Of a stretch of 64,000 nt of DNA, positions 12,701 to 23,519 are shown in pieces; position 1 is the stretch's first letter; each line of letters starts with the position of its first letter. The stretch comes from Hansfordia pulvinata (Eukaryota > Ascomycota > Sordariomycetes > Xylariales). The notes below the pieces were generated by a model. It ran no database searches and had not been told where the DNA came from. It was given only the letters and a program-made list of their open reading frames with translations. The translations under genes and the position numbers were made by a program. The stretch is taken from positions 1,759,001 to 1,823,000 of the forward strand of contig BJKQ01000006.1 of NCBI GenBank assembly GCA_006538405.1. Direction: 5' to 3'.

Positions 12701-13653
12701 AACAGTGCCCAGATCCCGCCGGAAGTGCCACCGGGGATCGGACCTCTCGCTACAAAGTTCTGTGCTCAAATGCTCGTGACGTCCTGTCAGAAGTATCTCT
12801 TTGGTGGTTTGAGTTCGATCAATTCCATACCAAAGACGCACCTGTTCTCACGAAACCCACTCGCTGGTACACGCCGACAAAAGCCCGGGAGAAGCATGAA
12901 TGGGCGAGTCATAGCAGCTACAACCCTCAAGTCAAATCCCTCAATTCGTCCCCATTCTCATCTCGCGCGAGTAAGAGCCCAAAACCCAAGCACTTGGCTG
13001 AAAGATGCCAATGGTTGGAATGGCCATTGGTACAACGCTGCACTCTGAACTGCCCCCACCCACAATACTTTTCAAGCACCAAGCTGGATTTCCACGGTCG
13101 AGACTCGGACGCAAATGAGATGAACACAAAGAAATGACGAGTCGATGACCCGTGCCGTGATTCCTTGATCATCTTCTAGTCTCACCTCGTCTGGCGTATA
13201 GCTGGCGAAGTCCACGATGGACATGCGCGGGATGCAGATGACTCTGAGCACGTTTCGTCAATAATCAACACTGTGGGAGACAGCTCTCAGAGGCCGAGAA
13301 GTGTAGATCAAGGGTATTCCGTCGAGCGGCGTCTTTATCCCCAAGAGGTGGACCTGTAATGGCCGCTCGGCCCGTTGGCTGCGGCGCACCCAGGAGATGG
13401 CATCAATAACGAGAACACTTAGTCGTCGTCCCGTTCTATTTGCATCCGAGGCGCCTCAGACGATAGTGTACTCAGAGCTACTTTACACCCCACGCTCTCC
13501 TGGCATGTCTTCACGACTCACAGTCGCTGAACAGCTGCACCTCCCGCAGTATTCCTCCAACACGCTCAGCCCGCGGGACGATGCTCCCTCTCTTCGCCTT
13601 CACCTTCACCTTCACCTTCAGTGTATCATTGACCTGGAGGACTGAAGCCGAGA
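9795..13653. other. Gene-poor 3.9 kb
   Basis: No ORF with recognisable protein features. CT-rich microsatellite near 10146-10172, 15-C run at 11407-11421, and CTACCTAGGTA at about 11056. ORFs at 10775-11278, 12112-12384 and 12512-13048 lack domains and look like chance open frames. Confidence 0.4.
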
Positions 13654-14211
13654 TCAGCCACTGCGGTGGTGTGAGGGGGCCACGGGCCAGCGCATCGGAA
13701 GGCAAGACGAGCCCTTCGCCTGCACCAGGGCCGGATAAAAGGACGCGACCAGGAACCAGACAAACCGAAGACCGTTCGCCTGCGCCGGTGAGCTGGACGA
13801 CGGACCTGAAGTCCCGGTCTCGGAGGGCGCCCGAATCGACCCGTACTCTTCGTCTCGCGGCCGCCGGCGCCTGTATTCATGTCTCGACATTTTCGGAATG
13901 GGGACCGCTCCTGCGGCAGTGAGCCGAGTATAGCGACAAGAAAAAGAAGCTACACCTAGACCGACTATCGATCGTGATATGCTGCAATGGAGATTTTGAC
14001 CTGTGAGTTGTCGCTTCGTCCCCTGCGCCGCTTTCGATCCAGGCGAGTCACTGCCCCGACCTGGAGGCCTGTTGCCGCGGGCTTCCCCAGCGCCGGACGG
14101 CGAGACCACCCGCGCCGTCGGCACCATCTGCGTGAGCGAGGACTCGCTCAGCTCCCCGATCCCCTCGGAGCCCCGGTCGTCGTCATCGTGCTCAGGAAGC
14201 CCCGGCTGCAT
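13654..14211 (-). CDS. Doubtful hypothetical protein
   Basis: An open frame of 185 codons starts at an ATG (14211). The first 80 codons are Asp/Glu/Ser/Gly-rich with GC-rich third positions, unlike the arginine-rich shadows elsewhere. The frame continues open upstream of the ATG to a possible acceptor (a pyrimidine tract then CAG, near 14279-14290), so the true start could lie in an earlier exon. Near the C-terminus there is one hydrophobic stretch (about residues 150-162). I recognise no domain. It lies just downstream of bS21m on the same strand, with about 670 nt between. It could be a fast-evolving small gene or chance. Confidence 0.28.
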   Translation of the reverse strand: MQPGLPEHDDDDRGSEGIGELSESSLTQMVPTARVVSPSGAGEARGNRPPGRGSDSPGSKAAQGTKRQLTGQNLHCSISRSIVGLGVASFSCRYTRLTAAGAVPIPKMSRHEYRRRRPRDEEYGSIRAPSETGTSGPSSSSPAQANGLRFVWFLVASFYPALVQAKGSSCLPMRWPVAPSHHRSG

Positions 14212-14878
14212 CGGTCCCTCCCCTGGCTCGTCGGGTGACGCGTATCCTGTCTCGTCTAGTTCTGGGCAGTGCGAGCCTGGTAAAGAAAGGGGAGGGGGAG
14301 GGTTGACAGAAGGGGGTTCCAGCAGCGCAGCGTGGGTGTATTTTGATTGAGATCAGAAGAATGTGGGCAAGTAAACAACGCGGGCTGGGCGAGTCTAAAG
14401 GTCGTTAGAAGATATCCGGGGCTCCTATCAACTTGACTGACATGGGTAGCGCAAATTCGAACTGGAGACCCGACTTTGGGGCACCGTTACGCGAGTCTCA
14501 GCAATGGGAGGGCGAGCTGTTGAGGACGGGAACCAGAGATGTCATAAACCGGTAGATAAGCCCGTGGCTACGACCACAAGCGAACGGGCAACTGGTCCGT
14601 TAGTCTGCTTCATATGCCTACGTCGCGCCAATTGGTGATTCAAAAAGTACGGCGCAACACGCCAATAGGCCCAACGCGACACGGGCAGCGACCCCGACCC
14701 GATCCGGGAATGTCTTTTGGGACAATAGAGAACGGCTTCTTTGCTGAAGATGGCAATGTTGTAATGTACATGATTTTTGTCTATCTTATCACAAACAGTG
14801 GTACAGGTGGCCAGGTAGGTAATTGCTAACACCCAAGGGCGCCGTGGCACGCCCCGGACCCCAGGCCGGAAGGTGCTC
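14212..14878. other. Intergenic
   Basis: Nothing recognisable except the presumed 3' UTR of the bS21m gene at its right end. A tRNA-like T-loop near 14447 was examined and does not fold as a tRNA. Confidence 0.45.
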
Positions 14879-15694
14879 TCACCAGCCCTGAGAGACCAAG
14901 GCACTGACGCGCTTGAGCGTGTTCTTGAACCCGCCCTTGAATTTCCTCTGCCAACGCGCCGAGGCCACGCGCTTACGTTTCAGGCCAGGGCGCTCGTGGA
15001 ATCTCTGTTTGTTGGCATCGCGTTGCACCGAATTGCGGTTGACGTCGGCGTGAAGTTGTTGGAAAGCGCGTGCGAGATCGCCGCCTTTGACATTGGTAGT
15101 GCGGCCAGTCCGAGGGACCATGCGCGTGACCGGCTTCGGGGGCACCGAGTTGGCGCGAGCGATGGCCGCCGCTGGGTCTTCTACCTCTACCGGGTGGCGG
15201 GACAGATCGGGCAGGTCTAGCTCGATGCCATCGTCGAATTCGTAGTTGTTGGGGTCGTCTTTTCCAAAGGGCGAGTCGTAGGCAGAGCCGCTGGCGAGCC
15301 CGTCCTCGGGGTCCATTGTGGCCGTGGCCGCACCCGGTGCTGGACGTCCTGGCGTCGACTTTGGGCCATTCCAGCTGCTGGAGGGGCGGTCTGCCGAAGA
15401 ATGGGCTTGTTGCAGCTGGCGGTGCCTGTGCTTCTTGGCGCCCAGCGGCTGCGGAAGGGCATCACGGCGGATGGCGACGAGGAGGACATGTGGCGGCACG
15501 AAGCAGCCAGGGCCGCGTGTGGGCTGGTGTGTAGGCGGGCGGTGATGGGCGATGTCGTGGACCGCAGCAACGGCGCAGACCGGACGGCCGCGTGCGCGAA
15601 GCGACCAATCTCAGCGGACCTGTGGAGGGGAGGAGGTGAGTATTGGTGTAGAGCTGCGAATGGGCACGGCGGCCGACGACGGGGGGACTCACAT
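14879..15694 (-). CDS. MRP21: Mitochondrial ribosomal protein bS21m (Mrp21-like), frame broken
   Basis: The conserved C-terminal half (about 70 residues ending RVSALVSQGW) has the basic S21 core: GGDLARAFQQLHADVNRNSV, then KQRFHERPGLKRKRVASARW. This is a component of the mitochondrial small ribosomal subunit. Upstream, in another frame, is an Arg/Ser/Ala-rich presequence suited to mitochondrial import. An intron at 15620-15692 (73 nt, GTGAGT...CACAG) appears to split the start codon: AT at 15694-15693 and G at 15619, giving MSAEIGRFAHAAVRS. The presequence frame must then shift to the S21 frame somewhere around 15385-15465, where no normal intron fits. Removing a 17-nt GT...AG segment (15449-15465) would restore the frame, as would a one-base sequence error. 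The only ATG in the S21 frame upstream of the domain would give a product without a presequence. Confidence 0.72.
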
Positions 15695-16556
15695 GGTGCA
15701 GGAGGAAAACCACCAAGGGCTGCGCTTGTCCAATGGTGATGCCGGCCGCGAAGGCAGTTTCTGAAGCAGACCGGGGGCGATAGAGGGTGGGAGTGAGGAC
15801 CTGGGTGTCGTGATGTCCACCCGCGAAGCTGGCTGGGGTGGCTTTGAGATGGATTGAGTGTCCTGGAATACCTGACCTACAGGCGACAATAATTTTGCGG
15901 CGTGACCGCGACGCTGGCTGCAGGTTGCCAGGGTCGATGCCGGCGCGGGTGACGGGGGCCGGGAGGAACGGCGGTCGTCCAGTCGAAGAACATGTGTCTT
16001 GCGCCTTATTAAGCTGATGAGGGAGGTACCCAAGGGGCTCTCATAAGTACTTCAAGCGAGAGAGCTACCTTGATACCTCCTAGCGTATGTTGATTGGGAC
16101 ATACGAGAGTTACTCGTACTGGTGAGGCGGAAAAGCCACAAGATAAGCCCACCACAATGGGTTAGACCTTTCCGCCCAGGGTACCTACCTACTACCTAGT
16201 GATCCTTATGTATCGTACCAGCAAAGTTATTACACCGGAGGTATGCGACAGGCATCCGACGGCCGGGTCTGAGGTAACTCGGTATTGGCGCGCAAATGGA
16301 TTAACTCGCTGGATTTCGTGCTGACCGCGACCATCCACCACCATCACCACCCATTGCGCCGCCAGCATCATCGCCACCGCCCTGTTCCCACCGGCGCGAG
16401 CTTTCTATCAGCAAGCACCAGTCTCCCCACTGACTGCTCTGTGCACATCACCACCTGCGCTCCTCCCATCTCTCTCCGGAGCGCGACACGCCTCCTCAAA
16501 CAGAGACCACCCAACATCGTCGCGCGGCCGGACGACCAGTCCCCTCGGCGCCCATC
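15695..16556. other. Divergent intergenic region, bS21m / RBM25-like
   Basis: About 860 nt separate the two divergent starts and presumably hold both promoters. TACTCGTA occurs at 16111 and a TACCTACCTACTACCTAG stretch at about 16182-16199. A minus-strand ORF at 15689-16033 lies in the presumed bS21m leader and I do not call it. Confidence 0.5.
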
Positions 16557-19097
16557 ATGTCGTACAACCCATACGGCGGCGGTAAGAATGCCATGATATG
16601 CGCATGCTACAAGGAATGAGTAATCGCTGACGTCGCTCTCTCTTCAAGTTCCCGGCTATGGCCCGCCACCCTCTTTTGGCTCCTACCCTGGCGCCAGCGG
16701 AGCGCCCCCAGGCATGGCACCCCCTCCTGGTCTAGGTAAGCCGCCGACCCCGAGCCTCGACGATCAGCGAGACATGCAGAATGCCCTCCTCTGTCATGGC
16801 ACGATCATGGCCCGTCACCGCACCCCGCTTGCTAACTCTGCTGTACAGGACCTCCACCAGGCATGTCTGCCCCGGGCACGGCGCCACCTCCTGGCCTTCA
16901 TCAACATAACCAAGCCCAAGCTAATCGACCTAGCGGTCTACCCTCGAGCTTTCAGGCTCCCCCGAACATGCCCAACATCAACTTCAACGCCCCCGTGATC
17001 CGCCTCGGCACCAGTGGCCAGAAACCCTCCACGCCGGGTGGCTCGAGCCGCAAAGACACCGATCAGCCTTCCTCTGCCGGCCCGCGGGCCGGCCTCGGCT
17101 CCGAGAGAAATGTCGACCAGGCTCGTCAGGCCCTTCGTGACAGCATGCAGCAGTTGCAGCTCCCCACCAAAGAAGAGATAGTCCGCACCATATTTGTGGG
17201 CGGCATTACCGAGGGCCTTGGCGGCAATGGCGGAGTCGAGAGGATCTTGGGCGCAGCCGGAAACCTGCGTCGATGGGATCGCGCTGCTACGACAAACGGC
17301 AAGGAGCTTGATTTCGGGTTTGCTCAGTTTGAAGATGCGGACTCTCTTTGGATTGCTTCCGAAATCCTCTCCGAAATCCAGATCCCAGCCAAGAAGCAGA
17401 CCACCTCGTCCGACCCACCCACTGAGGATGACGAGAGCTACGACGCGTTTGACAAGTCTCCGCTGGTTTTCAAATTCGACGAGAACACCGTCAACTACAT
17501 CAAGACATATAGGGAAGGCCGGGGTGACGAACCGGGGGCCGAAACCAGGCTTGATGCTGCAAGAGGTGCGTTGAAGCAGATCGTGAGGAACTTCTTCTAC
17601 CCGCCCACGAGTACAGGTACCGATGCGGACGGCGACGTCGCCATGGGTGAAGGGTCAGGCCAAAATGGGAGTGGCGAGAATGTTGAGGTGGTGAACATTC
17701 CCTTGGCCCAGGAAGATGAACTGGCCGATATCCCAGCCGAGATGCGCGAAACAGTCGCGGGCGAAATCGCGGCATTCAGAGACCGCAGCATTCAGAGAGA
17801 CCTCGAGCGTTTGAAGCGGGAAGAGGAGATGGAAGCTTTAGAGCGCCAGAAGAACGGTGCGCCTCGACCTTCCCGACTGGCATCTCCACCCCCGTCGAGC
17901 TCGAACAACGTACCTCTTGGCCCGAGAGGCGTGCCCAACGCGCCATCGGGCCCCAAGGGACAGAAGAATGATCTGGGCAAGGACTACAATCGATCCATGA
18001 GCTTTGTCAATGGAGGCAGCACCCATGGCGGGCCCGTCTACAACCGAGACGACGATGAAGACTCCGCCAGCGACGAGGAGCTTGAGCAACGGCGGGCGGC
18101 CAAGCAAAACAGCGAAAACGAGAAGCTCTACCTCGATGCCGAGCGCCGATGGATCAACCGCGAGAAGTCGCGCAGTGCAGCGCTCGAGCGAGAGAAGGAC
18201 CGCGACGACGAGTCGGCCGAGCATGTCGCCAAGAACAGAGAGAAGATGCTGGAAAAGCTTCGGAACTTCAACGACGAGGCCGAGGCATCGCGGAAAAGCG
18301 AGGAGTACTTCCGGGACCGCAGTGCCTGGATCCGCAATCGCGCCGCGTTCAGGGCCCGGGAGATCGCGGCGGATGACGCCGACAGGCACGCGGAGGAGCA
18401 GGAGAGGCGCAAGCACGAGGCGGAGCGGGAGCAGGCCAGGGGCATGGCCGACTCGTTCCTGGAGAAGCAGGCCGAGGAAATGGAGCAGAGACAGGGCAGC
18501 CGGGGCCGGGTGCGGCCGCGCCGCAGCCGTTCAAGCTGTCGCTCGGCGCGGCCGCGCAAAAGGCGCAGGCCCAGAGGGCCGCGCCGCAGCGCAAGACCAT
18601 TGCCGAGGTCGAGGGCCTGCTCGAGGACGAGGACGAGAGCTCGACCACCCGGAGGCAGCTCATCCCTATCACATTCGAGCCGACCGCGGCCGCCGCCATG
18701 TCCGACGAGGAGAGAGACCAGGCCGTCCGTGCGCTGGCCCAGGAGATCCCTAACGAGAAGGAGGGCCTCTGGGCGTGGGACGTCAAGTGGGACTACCTGG
18801 ACGAGACTGTCATCCGCGACAAGCTGCGGCCGTTCGTCGAGAAGAAGGTCGTCGAGTATCTTGGAGTGCAGGAGCAGCTGCTTATCGAAGTGGTGGAGGA
18901 GCACCTCCGGAAACACAACAAGCCAAGCGAGCTGGTGGAAGAACTTGCCGAGGTAAGCAGCACCGATTCGAGAAATCTCACATGGCCGGAAGCTAACATG
19001 TCAACAGGCGTTGGATGACGAGGCCGAGGCTCTCGTCAAGAAGCTATGGCGCATGGTGATCTTCTTCACGGAGAGCGAGAAACGGGGCCTATCTTGA
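16557..19097 (+). CDS. RBM25: RBM25-like splicing factor (RRM + PWI), frame broken
   Basis: Exons 16557-16581, 16649-16735, 16849-18952 and 19008-19097, all with good GTAAG donors. The N-terminus is Pro/Gly-rich (MSYNPYGG...PPPGL). An RRM follows at about residues 143-215 (RTIFVGGI, LDFGFAQF), then a long acidic/basic coiled-coil region rich in Glu/Arg/Lys (about 300-600). A C-terminal PWI domain (about 655-765) contains WAWDVKWDYLD, RPFVEKKVVEYLG and VEEHLRKH. This order matches RBM25 and yeast Snu71, U1-snRNP-associated factors acting in the nucleus on 5' splice-site choice. The frame is lost between EEMEQRQG and PFKLSLG (about 18485-18530). Read straight, the protein runs into Arg/Ser-rich nonsense to 18956. 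Removing the 17-nt GTGCGGCCGCGCCGCAG (18510-18526), or adding one base, restores it. Expected product is about 767 residues. Confidence 0.82.
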
Positions 19098-19857
19098 GGT
19101 GGCTTGAGCGCTCGCCAGCCCTGATGAGTATTGTGGCGTGGGACCGTTAGATCACGCTGTATTGCGCAGCTATGCAGCAGCACTAACTACCTACCTAGCT
19201 AGCCAAGGTTGTAAGCCGAGCCGACAACCTGGACGGTCCTACAGTTTGAAAAATCACAACTACAAGGAATAAAGTTACTCCGTTTTGCCATGGTCAATTT
19301 GTTTCTTGCATGTCCTATTTTTCCCTTGTGGTGTCCATCTATAAGTGTGTAGTCTTGGTTCGCTTCTGGTCATTCGAGCATCAAGCCCGTCAATTTCGTC
19401 GTAAAGTCATCAAAACCCTCCAAAGCTCACCCAGGTTGCCGTCGTAGAAATCGCAAGTGTCGGCGGCTTCAGGCGGTGTCGTGATTGCGTGGTAGGCAGC
19501 CGGCTTCTCGCCAGTCTGCACTTGCTGTCGAGAGTCCACCTGGCCCTGGGCTGTCATGGGCGTTGGCCGAGGCACCGCCGTCCTGCCGGGCATAGTGGCA
19601 GCTGTCCAGTCGTTGCATGGCTCGGGGAGAGTTCAGGTTCTGTTTAATAATACAGGGTATACAAAGCATGTTATGTCTGATGTTGGTCATGGTGATGTCG
19701 GATTCCCGGTGGGTCTGTCGACAATGACCACACCTTTAAAGGGGGCATGGCCAGTGGACCTGGCCAGCCATTGGGGTGAGCTTGCCATGGGCAGGGGTGG
19801 ACCCGGGTCGTCCGGGACAGGCGGGTATCGTTCGTGAGGGTCAATAGAGAGTATCAA
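19098..19857. other. Convergent 3' ends
   Basis: The 3' regions of the RBM25-like gene and the zinc-finger regulator face each other here. CTACCTACCTAGC lies at about 19187-19199. No gene seen. Confidence 0.5.
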
Positions 19858-22709
19858 TCAGTTCAGGAGCAGCGGGGCGCAGAACAGGAACTCGAGGGAC
19901 CTTGAATCGGTAGGCTGGAAGTTGTTCTGTTCATGGCGTGTGCGAAGATACGCAGCTACAAATGGTCAGTCTTGTGGGAATTTGGGTGTGTGGGAATTCA
20001 AACGAGGGGGGGCTTACGCGTGATGTTGAGATCTTCAAAGTACTTCCTGATTGTAGGGTTGTCTTCCTCGGTGGTGATGGGTGCGTTGGGGTCCTTGTAG
20101 CAGGTTCTCGGCAGTATATGCCGAATAAGCAGAAGCATGCGGAGAAGGTCGGTCAAACCGTGGCCCTGGGTGGTGTACTCGTGGGGGGGCTTCTCCAGCG
20201 GCCACTTGGGCCTCAGGTTCTCTTCGTCCCAGGCCTTGAACGCCCAGGTCGTCTTCTCGACGCAGTTGAGAAAGAGCATGACCGTCAGAAACATTGGGAA
20301 GCCGAGTTTCGTCTTGCCGTCTTGGAGGCTACGCTGAATGCCATTCAGGAGGCTCTTGCTGGCTGCACTGGCTTTGCGCTCCGCGGCGGCGGTGAGCTGC
20401 ATGCAGATGTTGGTGTAGGGTTCGTCGATGGCCTCGTCGCGAATCCAGTGGTCACCGTCGGGCGACTTGGCCAGCATGGTCCACTGACGCTCGCGGTCCA
20501 TCAACTCCACAATGCCCCAGAGCTCAAGAGATCGCTTTAGGAGCTCATCGTCGGTGTCCTGCGCTATCAGGACAGCGGCTTCCAGGGTGACCTTTATGTA
20601 GTGAGACGACTCGCGACTGATGAGCTCATGCAGAATCTGGCGCATGTAGATTTCGACCTTGGCGGGCACGTCTTCTTTGTCGTTATCAAGCAAGACCACA
20701 GGGGCACTGCCGGAGTCCAGGGGCGCCATTTGTTCCGCGTCCAGAGGAAAGCCTTGCAGAACCTGGAATGTGATGTTGTGGCCAGTCTCGGGGAAATGTG
20801 ACGCTTCGATCACCACGCCATGGTTGGCAAGCCTATGCGTGCTCTTGTACCCGTTCACCCTCCGCTGGGCCATGACTATCTGGACACCTGCCGAGTAAAG
20901 GTCGAGAAAGTCGCAAAGCTTTGAGCGCACGCACCCTGTGCGCCAGATTCGCGGCGAAAGCACCTTCTTGCAAGTGTCGCACGGCGTCCCCTTGGAGCAC
21001 GTTTTGCGCAGAATACGGCAACGGATGCAAGCCCCGATCCTGCGGACTTCAGACACTTCCTTGCGACGATCCGAGCCGAACTTGGCTCTGCTGTGGCGGA
21101 ATCGAGGCCCGTTAGGCCCGTCGATGGTGTCCATGCGGAAGCCTCCTTTATTTAGAGTACCTATCATGTGCTGACCGTGATCGCTCACCACCGCCGGAGC
21201 CCGGATGCCGTCAGGGATATATGCCATGTTGGTCCATCCGCCAGCGTCGTCAGCCGAGACTGGACTTGCGTCTGGCTCGCGGGCAGTGGGTGGTGCAGAT
21301 GGCATGGGCAGCGTCATTGGTGAGGATGAAGGTGGCGGCGTGGGCACATGATGGGGAGCGGGGCAGTCTACGACCATATCGTCCTCTTGCTCGGCGGACA
21401 CGGCCGGGTCAAGTATTGCGGGTTGCTCCGTCATGGGAGAATCCGCGGCACTTACTGCTTCCGCCACCAACTGCTCTGTCGTCTTGCCTTCGGGAGTTTC
21501 GTGGCCGGAGGCGGTGCTGTCGGTGACGAACGAGGTGTCGAGCAAGGACGGGTTTAAGCGTGCAGTGGCGGCGGCAGCCACGGAGATAGCAGACATGCCA
21601 GGCTGAAACAAAGCGTGGAGAGAGGATGAATCATCAGGCTCATGGCTCTCGTATTGTTGGCTGTCCTGGTCATTTTGATGTCCGTTCTCGTGTTCTTGTT
21701 GAGCCTCAAGGTCGTGTTCCTGTCCGGGCTCTTGCCCATGCTCGCCCCCATGCTCGTGTATGTGGTGGTAAGGTTCGCGGCCTACTTCTTGATGCTCTGT
21801 AGTGGTTGCAGTGGACCCAGGGTTGTCTGACGGGAATGTCAATTGCACTAAATCATTGCTGGGCTCGAAACCATCGATGGGATTACCTTTCGGCTGAGAA
21901 TCTTGACGAAGAAAATGCTCGTAGCTCAAAGGTGGGTTCTCGAGAGTGAAGTGTTCGTGAGGCTCAAAATGGTTCGCCTCTTCGACTGCAGCGGCAGCAG
22001 CAGCGGCAGCCGCCGCCGCCGCGGCAATGGCGCTCGCTTCTTCGGCAGAAGCACAGGTAGGGTCCGCCGCAGCTTCAGTATCCTCCTGCTCGGTGGCTGC
22101 GGGGTGGAAAGCAGCGAGAGGGTCGTCGGTCATGTGTCGATCTTGCTGGCTGTCTTGAGGGCCATGATGGCCGTGCGTGTCTTGGGTGAGATGGTGGGCG
22201 TCGTGAGCGTTGTGTGACTCATGCTGATCGTGCGGCCCGTGGTGGTCATGCTTCTCGTTGGCCTCGATCTGGCGCGAGACCTCGGCGAGGGTCTCAAGGG
22301 GTGTCCAGATGCCATTCTGGATAGTTGAATGGGGAAGGGCGGCGTTGAAGTCGGAGTTGGCGGGAAAAGGGGCGGGCAACGGTGCCGCTGTGGTGTTCGA
22401 AAGAGGCGGGGCGGAGCCGGCGAAGGAGGCGGGCAAAGAGGCACGGGCAGCGGCGGCGGCTGCATCGTACTTGAAGGCGGCCTTAGGGTTGTTCTTGATT
22501 CCGTGCAGGGCGAGGCAGGCGTTGATGCGGTCGGCCTCGGAGATGGCCGGGCACTTCTTGGTGAGGTGAGTAGTGAGGGAGTCAATCCGGCCCTTGGGAA
22601 AGTCTTCGCCGCACGACTTGCAGCGGAACTGGTAGCGGTTGGACGAGTCCTGCAGCTTGGCGCCGCGGTCGAAGTGCTGCAAGATGACCCAGTTGGGCTT
22701 GCGACCCAT
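19858..22709 (-). CDS. Nuclear regulator with BED-like and Zn2Cys6 fingers
   Basis: Exons 20018-22709 and 19858-19955. The 62-nt intron (GTAAGC...TTTGTAG) restores the C-terminus YLRTRHEQNNFQPTD...FCAPLLLN. Product 929 residues. The start at MGRKPNWVILQHF is chosen because the N-terminal finger follows at once: C30-X2-C33-X14-H48-X4-C53, a BED-like zinc ligand set. The middle is low-complexity: poly-Ala, and two His/Asp/Gln/Glu-rich tracts. A Zn2Cys6-type cluster (C-X2-C-X6-C-X5-C-X2-C-X11-C, residues 561-593) is followed by LCDFLDLYSAGVQI and a conserved alpha-helical C-terminal half. The Cys cluster with WRTGC matches a conserved fungal group of poorly studied proteins. DNA binding is inferred from the fingers; targets are unknown. 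Confidence 0.8.
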
Positions 22710-23519
22710 GATTCCGGCGAAGGTTCGAGATAGCGAGGGCCAGGTGGTCGGGGCGGCGAGAGAGCGTCGACGGATTGGGCGAGGGCGTGGTGAAGAACGA
22801 GGCTGGCCGCCAACAATGACGCGCGGGGCCAGGGAAAAAAAGTACTGCCGGTTTTTTTCTGACTGCTGGGCGGCTTGTCTCCTGGGCACGTGCCACCCGG
22901 CCGGGCGGTCTGGCGGGCGGTGACCCAGGATGCCCTGTTTCAGTGGAGCACGCACTGCACCCTGTCGCTCCTTCCCAATTGGGAAGGGACGCCTACGGAG
23001 TACATCCGTCACCTCCATGGATCCATCTGTGGATGTTGGATTTACGACGTCAAGGCATCCATTCGATGGCAAGGCGGAATACATATGTACACCCGACTTG
23101 AGGCTCTCAGCTTCCATTATACCTGCCCGCTCTATTCAGTTTATTCAGAGAAATACCAGACTGGACCTTCCGCCAGTCGTCCATCCATCTTCACTCGCAG
23201 CTTCTGTCGCTGAGACCTGGACGAAGGCGTCCCAAACGATGGCAGACACCATTGCCCGTGCAACCACCAGCTCCGGCCCGGCCTCCGCCACAACACCCAG
23301 TCCATTCTCTGCGCAGATTACCTCCACATGTCAGCATTGTTCACAGCAGCCCATCAAGTAGGCAATATTGCATCATAGTGCGGGTCCCCTGTTCCCGTCT
23401 ACAGACTTTAAGCGACATTCGTCTCGTGCTTTTCGGGCTCACGAGTCACAACCACGTCAGCACTTCACACGCATCTCCAAAGCACATTGTACAGCCCCTT
23501 CAGCTCGGCCAGCTTCACC
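22710..23519. other. Divergent intergenic region
   Basis: Promoter and leader of the zinc-finger regulator (left) and of the unassigned gene at 23520 (right). An open frame continues upstream of the regulator's ATG to 23117 but has no supporting features. Confidence 0.45.

Noticed and set aside
14430..14530. TTCGAAT T-loop-like sequence on the minus strand
   Set aside because: The flanking bases do not pair as a T-stem and no cloverleaf is possible.
15689..16033. 114-codon minus-strand ORF ending in the ATG-TGA of the bS21m leader
   Set aside because: It would place the bS21m start codon inside another ORF. Better explained as a leader sequence.
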